Of a stretch of 64,000 nt of DNA, positions 43,420 to 52,535 are shown in pieces. Under the pieces are notes generated by a model. It saw only the letters and a program-made list of their open reading frames with translations. It searched no databases and had not been told where the DNA came from. Numbering within the stretch: the stretch's first letter is position 1; each line of letters starts with the position of its first letter. The stretch comes from Bacillus andreraoultii (GTDB lineage: Bacteria > Bacillota > Bacilli > Bacillales > Caldibacillaceae): positions 2,121,044-2,185,043 of the forward strand of contig NZ_LN868937.1 in assembly GCF_001244735.1 (NCBI RefSeq), given 5' to 3'. A program made the translations under genes and the position numbers.

Positions 43420-44448
43420 TTATGTAAAGTACTCTAGTTTCGCTTCTGGAAAAAACTTTCTCATATAACTGTGTAAATTTTCTTGTATATCTTTCTGTTG
43501 CTCATCTTGGTATACGTATTTACCAATTCCGTATTTACCCCATTTATATTTTCTTGCTTCCTCATTTAATTCTAATTTGGTCATTGGGTAGTTTTTCTGA
43601 ATTACTCTTTTTGCCGGCTTTGTAAAACGATGCTGAATAAATTCAAAAGTAATACCTTTTCGAACATCTTGTGGAAGTTCTGCGTCAAGCCGTTCGAATA
43701 AATGATAATACCCTTCTTCCCATCCTTCATGTAGATAGATTGGCGCAACAATGAATCCAAGTGGGTATCCAGCTCTGGCAACTTTACCAGCCGCTTCAAT
43801 TCTTTTTGCTAATGGGGAGGTTCCAGGTTCAAAGTTGCGAATAACATAATCCGCATTTACACTAAATCGAAATCGTGTTTTCCCATTATGTTTTGCATCT
43901 AGTAAATGATCTACATGTTCAAATTTTGTTACAAAGCGAAGTCGTCCATATTCTGATGCACCAATATGTTCAATTGCGCGTTTTAATGAATGGGTTAAAT
44001 GGTCAATTCCAACAATATCAGATGTACAGGCTGCTTCAAATCTTGTTATTTCAGGTGCTCTTTCTTCCATATATTTATCTGCGGATTCAAATATTTCATC
44101 AACGTTGACATAAGTTCGAATATAAGGTTTCGTTCCCATTGTTGTTTGTAAATAGCAATAATGACAATGACCCATACAGCCAGTGGCTAGTGGTATCGCA
44201 TACTCTGCTGAAGGCTTTGATGTATCAAATCGAAGTGTTTTTCTTACCCCAACTACTAAAGTTGATTTTGCAACACGATATTTTTGAAAGTCATTATCTC
44301 CTGGTAAATCCCGGATTTGATTATGGGAAGTGGTATACCGTATTTCCAAGCCCATATTTTCAAATTTATCTAGTAACTGTTTTCCAAGTGGATAATCTAA
44401 CGCATGCGGTTCAAAATAAACTAGTTTCGGGGTGAACGGTTTCCCCAT
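43420..44448 (-). CDS. splB: Spore photoproduct lyase
   Basis: A 342-residue radical-SAM enzyme that repairs the spore photoproduct thymine dimer in germinating spores. The iron-sulphur motif is Cys91-x3-Cys95-x2-Cys98 in ATGCMGHCHYCYLQ. The catalytic Cys141 is present in FEAACTSDIVG; these residue numbers equal those of B. subtilis SplB. The ATG at 44448 follows AAAGGTAGGG; ten further codons upstream lack a ribosome site. It follows splA by 130 bases on the same strand, as in the usual splAB operon. Confidence 0.97.
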   Translation of the reverse strand: MGKPFTPKLVYFEPHALDYPLGKQLLDKFENMGLEIRYTTSHNQIRDLPGDNDFQKYRVAKSTLVVGVRKTLRFDTSKPSAEYAIPLATGCMGHCHYCYLQTTMGTKPYIRTYVNVDEIFESADKYMEERAPEITRFEAACTSDIVGIDHLTHSLKRAIEHIGASEYGRLRFVTKFEHVDHLLDAKHNGKTRFRFSVNADYVIRNFEPGTSPLAKRIEAAGKVARAGYPLGFIVAPIYLHEGWEEGYYHLFERLDAELPQDVRKGITFEFIQHRFTKPAKRVIQKNYPMTKLELNEEARKYKWGKYGIGKYVYQDEQQKDIQENLHSYMRKFFPEAKLEYFT

Positions 44449-44578
44449 AGTTGTCCCTACCTTTCTAATACAATTCATAGTTTAAAGATAACTCAGGGCT
44501 ATAGCCATTAGGCAAAACGAAAGCCGTAGTTAATCGATTTTCGGCATTGATGTATGCTACCGAATCCTTCCTTATTAA

Positions 44579-44842
44579 CTAAAAAAATTGTGTCTCTTCT
44601 TCACTGCCAAAAAAATAATCATATGCCTGTTTTGCTTCGTCTTCACTTTGGAAAATCGCAATTTCATCCGTCAATGGATAATATGTCTCATATAAAAAAA
44701 TTGCTAATTGATTTGGATTATCTGGGTTTCTAACAACTGCTGCTTCTTGAATATTAGCAACATCTTGCGTATGGGGATTCCGATATAAAACATACACAAT
44801 ATCTCCTGCTTGATATGCTTTATCTTGCTGAAAAAAGTTCAT
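44579..44842 (-). CDS. splA: SplA, regulator of spore photoproduct lyase
   Basis: An 87-residue protein resembling B. subtilis SplA, a TRAP-like small regulator of splB. Matching segments are YQAGDIVYVLYRNPHTQDVANIQEA near the start and FLYETYYPLTDEIAIFQSEDEA later. The ATG at 44842 follows AAGAGGTGAG. It is first in the splA-splB operon. A perfect palindrome (44910-44936) sits about 70 bases upstream. Confidence 0.88.
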   Translation of the reverse strand: MNFFQQDKAYQAGDIVYVLYRNPHTQDVANIQEAAVVRNPDNPNQLAIFLYETYYPLTDEIAIFQSEDEAKQAYDYFFGSEEETQFF

Positions 44843-44909
44843 GTTCTCACCTCTTTTATCTTCATTTTTCCTTTAAAATCGTTTATTATTAACGGTTAGT
44901 TCTGGTAAA

Positions 44910-44936
44910 TTTAGTTCAAAACATGTTTGAACTAAA
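44910..44936. promoter_or_regulatory. Long perfect inverted repeat upstream of splA
   Basis: TTTAGTTCAA and TTGAACTAAA, 10-base arms around AACATGT. It lies in the gap between the CstR-like gene's terminator and splA, so it could be an operator or a second terminator arm. No factor can be named. Confidence 0.5.
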
Positions 44937-44937
44937 A

Positions 44938-44975
44938 TAGGCTGTTACATAGCTTAATAACTTGTAACAGCCTTG
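44938..44975 (-). terminator. Terminator of the CstR-like gene
   Basis: On the minus strand AAGGCTGTTACAAG and CTATGTAACAGCCT form a stem followed by ATTTTAG. It directly follows the gene end at 44993. Confidence 0.75.
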
Positions 44976-44992
44976 ATTTAAGAATTTAAATG

Positions 44993-45256
44993 TTATCTAC
45001 TTTTAACTAAGAGATTAACTGCTTCTTGAATGACTTCTTCTGGCGTTTTTCCACCATGTTCTTCAGGATTTTTTACACAATGAACTAGGTTGGAGCTAAC
45101 GATAACCCCTATCGTTCGGTCAATTGCCGTTCTAGTAGCAGACAATTGTGTCACTACGTCTTTACAATCCTTTTGTTCTTCCATCATTCGTAAAATCCCT
45201 CTAATTTGCCCCTCAATACGTTTTAGTCTGTTTTTTACTTGTTTATCATATTCCAA
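44993..45256 (-). CDS. CsoR/FrmR-family repressor, CstR-like (persulfide sensor type)
   Basis: An 87-residue four-helix repressor of the DUF156 family. Cys31 in KDCKDVVTQLSATRTAI and Cys60 in SSNLVHCVKNP match the two-cysteine arrangement of CstR, which senses persulfides. The His four residues before the second Cys that defines copper-binding CsoR is replaced by Asn, so copper sensing is unlikely. It ends EEVIQEAVNLLVKS, also close to S. aureus CstR. The usual neighbours (rhodanese, persulfide dioxygenase, TusA) are absent, so its targets lie elsewhere. The nearest candidate is the TauE-type permease 5.5 kb away. Confidence 0.85.
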   Translation of the reverse strand: MEYDKQVKNRLKRIEGQIRGILRMMEEQKDCKDVVTQLSATRTAIDRTIGVIVSSNLVHCVKNPEEHGGKTPEEVIQEAVNLLVKSR

Positions 45257-45461
45257 CTAATAAACCTCACTTTGCTCTATATTTTACGAAATCAATTGTA
45301 TCTTGTGACCTTATAATAGGACAAATTATGTCCAGTTTCTTTTCATTATACCTTACTCCGTATATTGAGGGAAGATAATTTATATTTTTATATAGGCAAT
45401 AGGAATAATTACTTTTAAAAATCGTAGTATTAAGTAAAATGTTTAATTTTAACACATTTGT

Positions 45462-45944
45462 TTACATAATATAATTATCGTCTATTTCTTTAATAACTAT
45501 CTCACATAATTTTGTGAATTCCTTTACAAACTTTTCATCATTTACTTTCATTCGTTTTTTCGGACCTTTTATTCTCCCACCAGATTTTCTTACCTTTTGT
45601 GCCATATGTCTAAATTCAAGTAACTGCCCAATGTTGTCCGAAGTATATTGTAATCCATTTTGATTCATGGCAATAGCTTGTTTTGCAAGAATCATCGCAG
45701 CTAATCCATAATCTTGTGTTATAACAATATCCCCTTTTTTTACACGATTAGTAATAGCGAAGTCAGCTGCATCCGCTCCTTTTGAAACAACAATTGTCTC
45801 TGCATCAGTATGAAATATCGAGTGTGACGTATCACAAATTAAAATTACGTTAAGAGCAAACTTTTTAGCAATTTTAATTGTCAAATCAACAACAGGACAT
45901 CCATCCGCATCAATATATATATTAGGTCGTTTGTTCATATACAT
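45462..45944 (-). CDS. yqxD: YqxD/YaiI-family (UPF0178) protein
   Basis: A 160-residue protein of the YaiI/YqxD family (DUF188), related to PIN-like nucleases. Landmarks are IYIDADGCPVVDLTIKIAKK at the start, VVSKGADAADFAI (about 52-64), VKKGDIVITQDYGLAAMIL near 80, and the Lys/Arg-rich RKSGGRIKGPKKRMK. The conserved Asp residues would form a PIN-type metal site, but the activity is unproven. Start at 45944 follows AGATAGGAAAA; the ATG two codons later is an alternative. It is 12 bases downstream of the helicase gene, suggesting a two-gene unit. Confidence 0.88.
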   Translation of the reverse strand: MYMNKRPNIYIDADGCPVVDLTIKIAKKFALNVILICDTSHSIFHTDAETIVVSKGADAADFAITNRVKKGDIVITQDYGLAAMILAKQAIAMNQNGLQYTSDNIGQLLEFRHMAQKVRKSGGRIKGPKKRMKVNDEKFVKEFTKLCEIVIKEIDDNYIM

Positions 45945-45956
45945 TTTTCCTATCTT

Positions 45957-48518
45957 TTAATAATGAAAAAAGTGTCTATTTTCATAGCATCGGCTACAAA
46001 TTCCATATGGGTAATCAAACGGTAACTTCCGCCCGCAATTTCTACATTTCTTCTTATATTTTTTAACCGCTCTTCTTAAATGGTCATTCGCCTCATCACT
46101 AACTTCCTTTCTTATTCGTTCCCAGTAAGTGGCTTCTGTTTTTCTACCTAGACGATATAAAAAGAGTAAGTACAATCCGATCGACTTATACGTTAGCTCG
46201 ATTTCATCTAGACTTCCTCTTTTATCAATAGGCTCTGGTAACTCATCATTGTTCACGATTGCCGTCATGGATTCGATCCACTGTCCAACGAGTTGTTTTT
46301 CCCCTGCTGAAAAAGGCAAATGTAAGAAACTATATAGATCCATTAACGATAATCTTGCTTCAATATTTGTACCTTGGATTAGTTGATACAATTCTTGTTC
46401 TTGTGAAAGGACAGCTTTAATCGTACCATTTGGGTTTTCAAACCGATTCCAATATGCAAAAAAGGTACCTAAGTGATGACTATATTTTTGAAACCGTTCA
46501 AGCATCGCATTTGTTGGTGAAATCGTAAACGTATGTAAAGGAGGATCCTCTTTCTCTAAAAGCCTTTTCATCATTGCGATATCAGAAGAGAAGGCGACCT
46601 TGCCAACATTATAAAGGCCTTTCCTTCCTGCTCGTCCGGCAATTTGCTTAACTTCTTGTGAGGTGAGGCGACGTCTTTTTACTCCATCAAACTTTTCATT
46701 TTCCAAAAATACAATCCGTCGTATAGGTAAATTTAACCCCATCCCAATAGCATCTGTTGCAACAATTACAGATGTATTTCCATTAATAAATCGACCAATT
46801 TGTGTTTTTCTTGTTTCTGGTGGCATACTTCCGTAAATCATACTTACTTTTTTTCCACTTCGCTCTAAAAATCCAGCTGTCTCAAGTACTTTTCTACGAG
46901 AAAAGCAAATTAATGCATCCCCCTTTCTCGCTTGATTAATTGTAAATTTTTGACGTTCAACTTTTAACGGTGTATCTCTATTGTATTCATATATGGTTAC
47001 ATCACCTTCAAGTAATTGAAGGAACATACTCTTCGTATTTTTACTTCCGATGATATGTACTTCCTTCGCGATAGCTCCTGTGATTGCCTGATACCAAGAA
47101 AATCCTCTCTCTCTATCCGCAATCATTTGTGCCTCATCAATGACAATACAATCATACTCATCTTTTTCGCTAAACATTTCTACAGTACATGATATATGTC
47201 TTGAAGCGGGTATTATTTTTTCTTCCTCTCCAGTTTTTAAGGAACATGGAACACCCTCTTCATTTAACTTTTCATAAACTTCAAGCGCCAAAAGCCTTAA
47301 TGGAGCTAAATAACAACCAGATGCCGCCTCTTTCATTTTCTCTAATGCATGAAATGTTTTCCCTGTATTTGTATCACCAATATGAAGGATATAATGAGTT
47401 GCTTTTCCACGAGGCACCATTTCACGTTCAAAAACATCTTTCATGATTCTTTGTTCTTCTTCTTGTTTTCTTTTTCGCTCCAATTCTTCTGCTAAACGTC
47501 TTTGTTCTTGTAAACGTTGGTGCTTTTGAAGGAATTCATGTTGCTGTTTCATTTGAAATGAATCAATATTTGCCACCTCAAGCATATCATCAATATATTC
47601 ATTAGAAATATTTGTATAGATGTCATTTATTCGTTCTTCCAAATGATCTTCAATGATGACTATCCATTCCCCTGTTTCAAATAAGTCACTCATTAATTCG
47701 GGTTTATCCTCAAATTCTTTCTTAAGCTCATTTTGAAATTCAAGATCCATTAGTTCAATTAGCATTTGATAAAGCAATTGGTAATAACAATCTCCATATG
47801 TTTCGTATTCAAAGTATAATCGTCCCCAATCATCATCCTCTATCATATCCCCTGTAAATTCAGAAAAAAATTGTTCTACTGTCCGATAATTTGATGCGGA
47901 GAAATGTCCATCGTTCACTAATTGTTGATCTCCCCAATTTCTTCCAATTAACTTATATTTTATTTGTTTTTCTAAATCCCTCTTAAGTTGTAATGCAACT
48001 TTATATCTAATATGGAGATAGATCCTATTTTCATTATTTTTTATCCACTCTTTTACAATTTCAATAAACGTGAGCATATTCTGCTTCCGTAACAATTTTT
48101 GTTGTTCTTTTTCTATTCTTTCTCTTTCTTTTTCCTTCGTTAACTTGTACATTTTCTCCCATTCATTAGTAGAAAATGTTTCGAATAACCATTTTTGAAC
48201 GTTGAAAGGAGCGACTTTTTTTATTTCATCGCGAAATAGCTTTTTCACTAATTTTTTATCTGTCGTTTCAAAGGAGATACCTTTTTCGATTAAAAATTGT
48301 CTTCGTTCTTTTATTGAAAAATCGCTCGTAACTATATTTGTCCATATATTGAACCAAGTATGTTCGAGAAAATCTTTTCTTTCGTTGTAATATTGATTTA
48401 GTTCTGGAATCCTTTCACTATGCCATTCAAAATAACGCATAATATCTTCGTAAATTTTGGCTATCACCTTTTTAGTTGCTCGTTCATATAAGGTACTCAA
48501 CCTATTCATAAAATTCAC
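45957..48518 (-). CDS. SUV3-like DEAD/DEAH-box RNA helicase
   Basis: An 853-residue superfamily 2 helicase. The N-terminal 360 residues are charged and helical, ending in a coiled coil (about 325-365). The motor has motif I GDTNTGKTFHALEKM near residue 378, Ia APLRLLALEVYEKL, II VIDEAQMIADRERG near 460, and motif VI QIAGRAGRKGLYN near 625. The tail carries a zinc ribbon, CRNCGRKLPFDYPYGICSRC. The DEAQM box, QIAGRAGR motif and APLRLLALE segment match the SUV3 branch of mitochondrial and bacterial RNA helicases. RNA turnover is the likely role. It occupies the area where recA follows cinA in B. subtilis. Confidence 0.85.
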   Translation of the reverse strand: MNFMNRLSTLYERATKKVIAKIYEDIMRYFEWHSERIPELNQYYNERKDFLEHTWFNIWTNIVTSDFSIKERRQFLIEKGISFETTDKKLVKKLFRDEIKKVAPFNVQKWLFETFSTNEWEKMYKLTKEKERERIEKEQQKLLRKQNMLTFIEIVKEWIKNNENRIYLHIRYKVALQLKRDLEKQIKYKLIGRNWGDQQLVNDGHFSASNYRTVEQFFSEFTGDMIEDDDWGRLYFEYETYGDCYYQLLYQMLIELMDLEFQNELKKEFEDKPELMSDLFETGEWIVIIEDHLEERINDIYTNISNEYIDDMLEVANIDSFQMKQQHEFLQKHQRLQEQRRLAEELERKRKQEEEQRIMKDVFEREMVPRGKATHYILHIGDTNTGKTFHALEKMKEAASGCYLAPLRLLALEVYEKLNEEGVPCSLKTGEEEKIIPASRHISCTVEMFSEKDEYDCIVIDEAQMIADRERGFSWYQAITGAIAKEVHIIGSKNTKSMFLQLLEGDVTIYEYNRDTPLKVERQKFTINQARKGDALICFSRRKVLETAGFLERSGKKVSMIYGSMPPETRKTQIGRFINGNTSVIVATDAIGMGLNLPIRRIVFLENEKFDGVKRRRLTSQEVKQIAGRAGRKGLYNVGKVAFSSDIAMMKRLLEKEDPPLHTFTISPTNAMLERFQKYSHHLGTFFAYWNRFENPNGTIKAVLSQEQELYQLIQGTNIEARLSLMDLYSFLHLPFSAGEKQLVGQWIESMTAIVNNDELPEPIDKRGSLDEIELTYKSIGLYLLFLYRLGRKTEATYWERIRKEVSDEANDHLRRAVKKYKKKCRNCGRKLPFDYPYGICSRCYENRHFFHY

Positions 48519-48587
48519 CTATTTCTATTCTTTATTTCATTAATTATGTACCATTTCCTTATTATTGTCAGCTTTTAACCGTATAAT

Positions 48588-48660
48588 GAATAAAAAGGAC
48601 AATCATTTTAGTTTACAGTCAAAAAACAAAACTGTCATAACCGCAAAGATTGCCCTTTTT
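48588..48660 (-). terminator. Terminator after cinA
   Basis: On the minus strand GGGCAATC and GATTGTCC enclose an inner stem ACAGT/ACTGT, followed by TTTTTATTC. It directly follows the cinA stop codon. Confidence 0.65.
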
Positions 48661-48662
48661 CT

Positions 48663-49913
48663 TTACTTATTTTGTATATCCCGTAATTTCTTATAGATTA
48701 GCCATGCCCCTGTTTTAACAGAACGAACACGAACAGTCTCACGATTTCCTGGTAAAATCACTAATCGGGCGGTAGGTGGCTCATTTTTAAAAGAGACCCC
48801 AATATAAACAGTACCCGGCTCTTTTCCTTCTAGTGAGGATGGACCAGCAACTCCGGTAAAACTTATTCCGATATCCGTATTCATTAGTTTACGAACGTTT
48901 TCTGCCATTTCTCTGGCACATTCTTCACTTACAACACCGTACTTTTCCACTGTTTCTTTCTTTACACCTAATACATTTATTTTTATCTCAGGTAGATAGG
49001 AAACAATTCCTCCTTTAAACCATTTGCTTACACCTGAGATGGATGTTAGTTCTTCTTGGAATAACCCACCCGTTAAACTTTCGGCTACTGATATGGTCAT
49101 ATTCTTTTCCTCTATAAGATTTCCCATTTTCTTAACAATGGTTGTCTCATCATAACCGTAAAAATTTTCTCCAACACGATTCAATATTTCTAACTCAACA
49201 CGGTCAAGAAGTTGTTTGCGCTCATAATCATTTGCGTGTTTAGCAGTGAGTCGTAGTGTTACTTCCCCATCTGATGCAAGTGGAGCAATTGTTGGGTTTG
49301 TTTGCCGATCTATTAGATCTTCTAATTTATGTTCTAAGCTAGATTCGCCAATTCCGAAAAATCTCAACACACGTGATTCGATTTTATCTACAACTTCCAA
49401 CCGATTTAAAATTGCATTTAACCCATAGTTTGAAAACATTGGTTCTAATTCACTTGGTGGGCCAGGAAGTAGCATATACGTTATTCCGTTTATTGTAATA
49501 ACCATACCAGGGGCCATCCCTGTATCATTAGGTAACACTTCACCATTTTCAAAAACAAGTGCTTGTTTACGATTATTATCTGTCATGGCAATATTCCGCT
49601 TTTTAAAAAATTCTTGAATTGATTGAAGTGCTACTTCATTATAGATAAGCTTAACACCGATATGAGCGGCAACCGTCTCTTTTGTTAGATCATCTTTCGT
49701 TGGACCTAATCCACCAGTAAAAATAATTAAATTTGAGCGGGTTTCCGCAATTTCGATAGCTTTTTTTAGCCGATCAGCGTTATCACCAACGACCGTTTGA
49801 AAAAACGTATTCACACCGATTGTTGCTAATTGTTGTGATATATATTTTGCATTTGTGTTTACAATTTGTCCGAGTAATAACTCTGAACCTACTGAGATGA
49901 TCTCACCATTCAT
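48663..49913 (-). CDS. cinA: CinA-family nicotinamide-nucleotide amidase/competence protein
   Basis: A 416-residue two-domain protein. The N-terminal MoaB-like COG1058 domain has SVGSELLLGQIVNTNAKYISQ and IFTGGLGPTKDDLTKE. The C-terminal CinA domain has SVAESLTGGLFQEELTSI, GGIVSYLPEIK and FTGVAGPSSLEGKEPGTVYIG. The C-terminal domain deamidates NMN in several bacteria; the N-terminal domain is a pyrophosphatase-like fold. It follows pgsA as in B. subtilis, but the recA that normally follows is missing here. The ATG follows CGGGAGGTC. Confidence 0.95.
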   Translation of the reverse strand: MNGEIISVGSELLLGQIVNTNAKYISQQLATIGVNTFFQTVVGDNADRLKKAIEIAETRSNLIIFTGGLGPTKDDLTKETVAAHIGVKLIYNEVALQSIQEFFKKRNIAMTDNNRKQALVFENGEVLPNDTGMAPGMVITINGITYMLLPGPPSELEPMFSNYGLNAILNRLEVVDKIESRVLRFFGIGESSLEHKLEDLIDRQTNPTIAPLASDGEVTLRLTAKHANDYERKQLLDRVELEILNRVGENFYGYDETTIVKKMGNLIEEKNMTISVAESLTGGLFQEELTSISGVSKWFKGGIVSYLPEIKINVLGVKKETVEKYGVVSEECAREMAENVRKLMNTDIGISFTGVAGPSSLEGKEPGTVYIGVSFKNEPPTARLVILPGNRETVRVRSVKTGAWLIYKKLRDIQNK

Positions 49914-49954
49914 ACGAAGACCTCCCGAATCTCAACTTTTTTAATCATAATCAT

Positions 49955-50548
49955 TTATTTTGAGTTTGCAAAAACATGTTTATTTTTTACGAAATAATCA
50001 ATACCGGACCAAAGTGTAAAGAGTGTTGCTACATATAGAGCGAGATCTGCAAATGGGAAGTTAATATAAGAGAATGGTACATTTTTCAAAAGCAATGCAA
50101 TGATAGCGATAATTTGTGTCCAGGTCTTAATTTTTCCAAGCATATTTGCGGCCACTACTTCGCCATCACCAGCTAATATTAATCTTAATCCTGTTACAGC
50201 AAATTCCCGACTAATGATAATGATAACGATCCAAGATGGGGCTAATCCTAATTCAACTAAAATAATAAAAGCAGAAGAAACAAGTAATTTATCTGCCAAA
50301 GGATCGAGAAATTTTCCTAAATTTGTTACAAGATTATACTTTCTGGCATAATAACCATCAATCCAATCCGTAGTTGATGCAATAATAAAAATAATTGTTC
50401 CAACCAATTCGGACACAGGTATATGAACTTCTCCAAATTGGATAGTCCCCCAAGGAAAATCAACTACCATAAGAATAACAAAAATAGGAATTAAAAAAAC
50501 GCGAGAAAAAGTAATTTTATTTGGTATATTCACTATTAAGACCTCCAA
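49955..50548 (-). CDS. pgsA: CDP-diacylglycerol-glycerol-3-phosphate 3-phosphatidyltransferase
   Basis: A 197-residue membrane enzyme that makes phosphatidylglycerol phosphate. The CDP-alcohol phosphotransferase signature Asp-x2-Asp-Gly-x2-Ala-Arg-x8-Gly-x3-Asp-x3-Asp is complete in DWIDGYYARKYN followed by GKFLDPLADK near residues 62-88. Six hydrophobic segments are present. The first ATG at 50548 could be replaced by the ATT/ATA-rich start a few codons later (MNIPNKITFSRV-like). It lies between ymfM and cinA, the conserved order. Confidence 0.95.
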   Translation of the reverse strand: MEVLIVNIPNKITFSRVFLIPIFVILMVVDFPWGTIQFGEVHIPVSELVGTIIFIIASTTDWIDGYYARKYNLVTNLGKFLDPLADKLLVSSAFIILVELGLAPSWIVIIIISREFAVTGLRLILAGDGEVVAANMLGKIKTWTQIIAIIALLLKNVPFSYINFPFADLALYVATLFTLWSGIDYFVKNKHVFANSK

Positions 50549-50641
50549 AAATTTAACTACTATAACTTTTGCTAATAAGGATGGGATTTTCTACCTTTCT
50601 ATTTTATATGAACGAAAGAAAATAGTCATCTTTTATAATGA

Positions 50642-51547
50642 CTATTCTCCTTTTTTTTCATATTGAATTATTATTGTTTGCACATTTGCCTTCTTCGGTA
50701 TATCAATTTTTTCATCATTAATATAAACTTCCAAAGCTGGTGCATAACCGGTACGAATTTTTACTTCTTGTTCATTCGTTAAATCAAACGATTGTGGAGT
50801 ATCTTCTGTTAGCGTAGAATTCAGAAGTTGTTTATTGTTTGTACTTTCCATTCCAACCCAAGATTTCCCGCCTGTCGTTACTTTTAAATTCAACATAAAG
50901 GAATCCGCATTTGTTAACTTATATGTGGTTGTATTTCCTTCAGAGGATATAACCGAAATGTTTTGTGTTCCTTTTGAGTTCTCGTCTTCTGTTTTAGAAT
51001 TGGTCTCTTTTTTTGGTGTATCTTGTTTAGCAGTATTATTTTTATTTGTAGCAACAGATTTTTTGTTTTCCGGTAAGTTACCCGATTCTTGAAAATCTAC
51101 CACTTCGTTTTTAGAAGCATCATCTGTTACTGATGCGTTATTACCAATGACCTTTTGAACAAAGAACCATCCTAAAATAATCAACCCAATTACAATTGCT
51201 GTTATGAGAACTTTCGGCAATAGTTCAATCATTTTTGATGCTGCTTGATCCGTTTTCCTTGATTGTGTTCGAGTAATTTGTTCTTGAATATCCTCCTCAT
51301 AGACTGAAGGAATCTCTTGTTTGAATTCATCAAATAAACTTTCTGTATCGATTCCAACAGCTTCCGCATATTGCTTGATAAATGCCCGTACATAAAACTT
51401 TCCCGGTATCGAATCATAATTTCCTTCTTCAATACCTAATAAATACCGTTTTTGAATCTTTGTAATCTCTTGTAAATCATTCAAAGTTAACCCTTTTTCA
51501 ATCCGAGCTTCTTTTAATTTACTTCCTAATTCTGACAATGGTAACAC
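50642..51547 (-). CDS. ymfM: RodZ/YmfM-like cell-shape protein
   Basis: A 301-residue membrane protein. Residues 1-80 are an HTH_25 Xre-type domain (GSKLKEARIEKGLTLNDLQ). One membrane segment lies near 112-132, then a Lys/Asn/Ser-rich linker to about 200, and a DUF4115 beta domain to the end. The design matches RodZ, which links MreB to the membrane for cell-shape control, and B. subtilis YmfM at this site. It lies between ymfK and pgsA. Confidence 0.92.
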   Translation of the reverse strand: MLPLSELGSKLKEARIEKGLTLNDLQEITKIQKRYLLGIEEGNYDSIPGKFYVRAFIKQYAEAVGIDTESLFDEFKQEIPSVYEEDIQEQITRTQSRKTDQAASKMIELLPKVLITAIVIGLIILGWFFVQKVIGNNASVTDDASKNEVVDFQESGNLPENKKSVATNKNNTAKQDTPKKETNSKTEDENSKGTQNISVISSEGNTTTYKLTNADSFMLNLKVTTGGKSWVGMESTNNKQLLNSTLTEDTPQSFDLTNEQEVKIRTGYAPALEVYINDEKIDIPKKANVQTIIIQYEKKGE

Positions 51548-51558
51548 CTTCCATTTAG

Positions 51559-52353
51559 TTAAAAATCAAATCCATCAAAACCTGATTCAGTAAACATATT
51601 TTGTTTACCAACGTTATATGTAATTTTTTCATTTGGTTCATTCTTTAACTCAATAATATAATCAAAATCCTTTAACTCATATTGAGAGTTGGAGACAAAC
51701 AAGTCGGGATGTTCCACGACTTTTATTGCGGGAAGCCTCATAAGTTCTCGTATGAGTGACCAATGTCGCTCATTTCCACGTTTCATCGATACGGCCCCAT
51801 CAATAATATAGATATATTTATTGCTAAACTCACCTTCAATTAAGTCATTGCGAATGGTTTGTTTTAATAGAGTTGAGGAAACAAATAACCATCTCTTATT
51901 AGCAGAGACACTCGCTGCTACAACAGATTCAGTTTTTCCTACTCGAGGCATACCGCGTATACCTATTAATTGATGCCCCTCTTCTTTAAAAATCTCACTC
52001 ATAAAATCAACAAGCATACCAATTTCATTGCGAATAAAATGAAATGTTCTTTTATCATCTTCATCACGTTGAATATATCGACCATGACGGACAGCTAAAC
52101 GGTCATGTAATGTTGGCTCCCTTAACTTAATTAAATTAATTGTCTCCATTAACTCTAATAATTGTTTCAACCGTTCCATTTGATGCTGAGTTGACAAAAT
52201 AAGTAAACCCCTCGAACCTTGGTTAATTCCACTAATCGTTATAATATTTATTGATAGCATTCCCATTAATGAAGAAATATCTCCAAGCAATCCTGGGCGG
52301 TTAATATTAATTTCGTATTCCAAATACCACTCTTTTTTCTCCACCATTTGCAC
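51559..52353 (-). CDS. ymfK: YmfK-family (DUF3388) protein
   Basis: A 264-residue cytoplasmic protein. The N-terminal 80 residues have an ACT-like fold (WYLEYEININRPGLLGDISSLMGML). The central part has a nucleotide-binding-like GIRGMPRVGKTESVVAASV segment near residue 135, a Walker A-like pattern. The family is conserved in Bacillus next to ymfJ and ymfM; its function is unknown. The ACT plus P-loop pairing suggests a small-molecule-controlled ATPase, which is inference. Confidence 0.85.
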   Translation of the reverse strand: MQMVEKKEWYLEYEININRPGLLGDISSLMGMLSINIITISGINQGSRGLLILSTQHQMERLKQLLELMETINLIKLREPTLHDRLAVRHGRYIQRDEDDKRTFHFIRNEIGMLVDFMSEIFKEEGHQLIGIRGMPRVGKTESVVAASVSANKRWLFVSSTLLKQTIRNDLIEGEFSNKYIYIIDGAVSMKRGNERHWSLIRELMRLPAIKVVEHPDLFVSNSQYELKDFDYIIELKNEPNEKITYNVGKQNMFTESGFDGFDF

Positions 52354-52535
52354 TCACCTATTATCACCTATGTTAACCCACTCACTAATAATTATAATAT
52401 ATGATTTAGTTAAGATATGAAAGGAAATACGCAAATAATTTTACGAATTTATTTATTTAGTCTTTCTTCAGACAATTTTAACCCTTTGGTGAGAAAAATA
52501 TGAATATAAAATGAAAAAGAGAGGTATTCCCTCTC

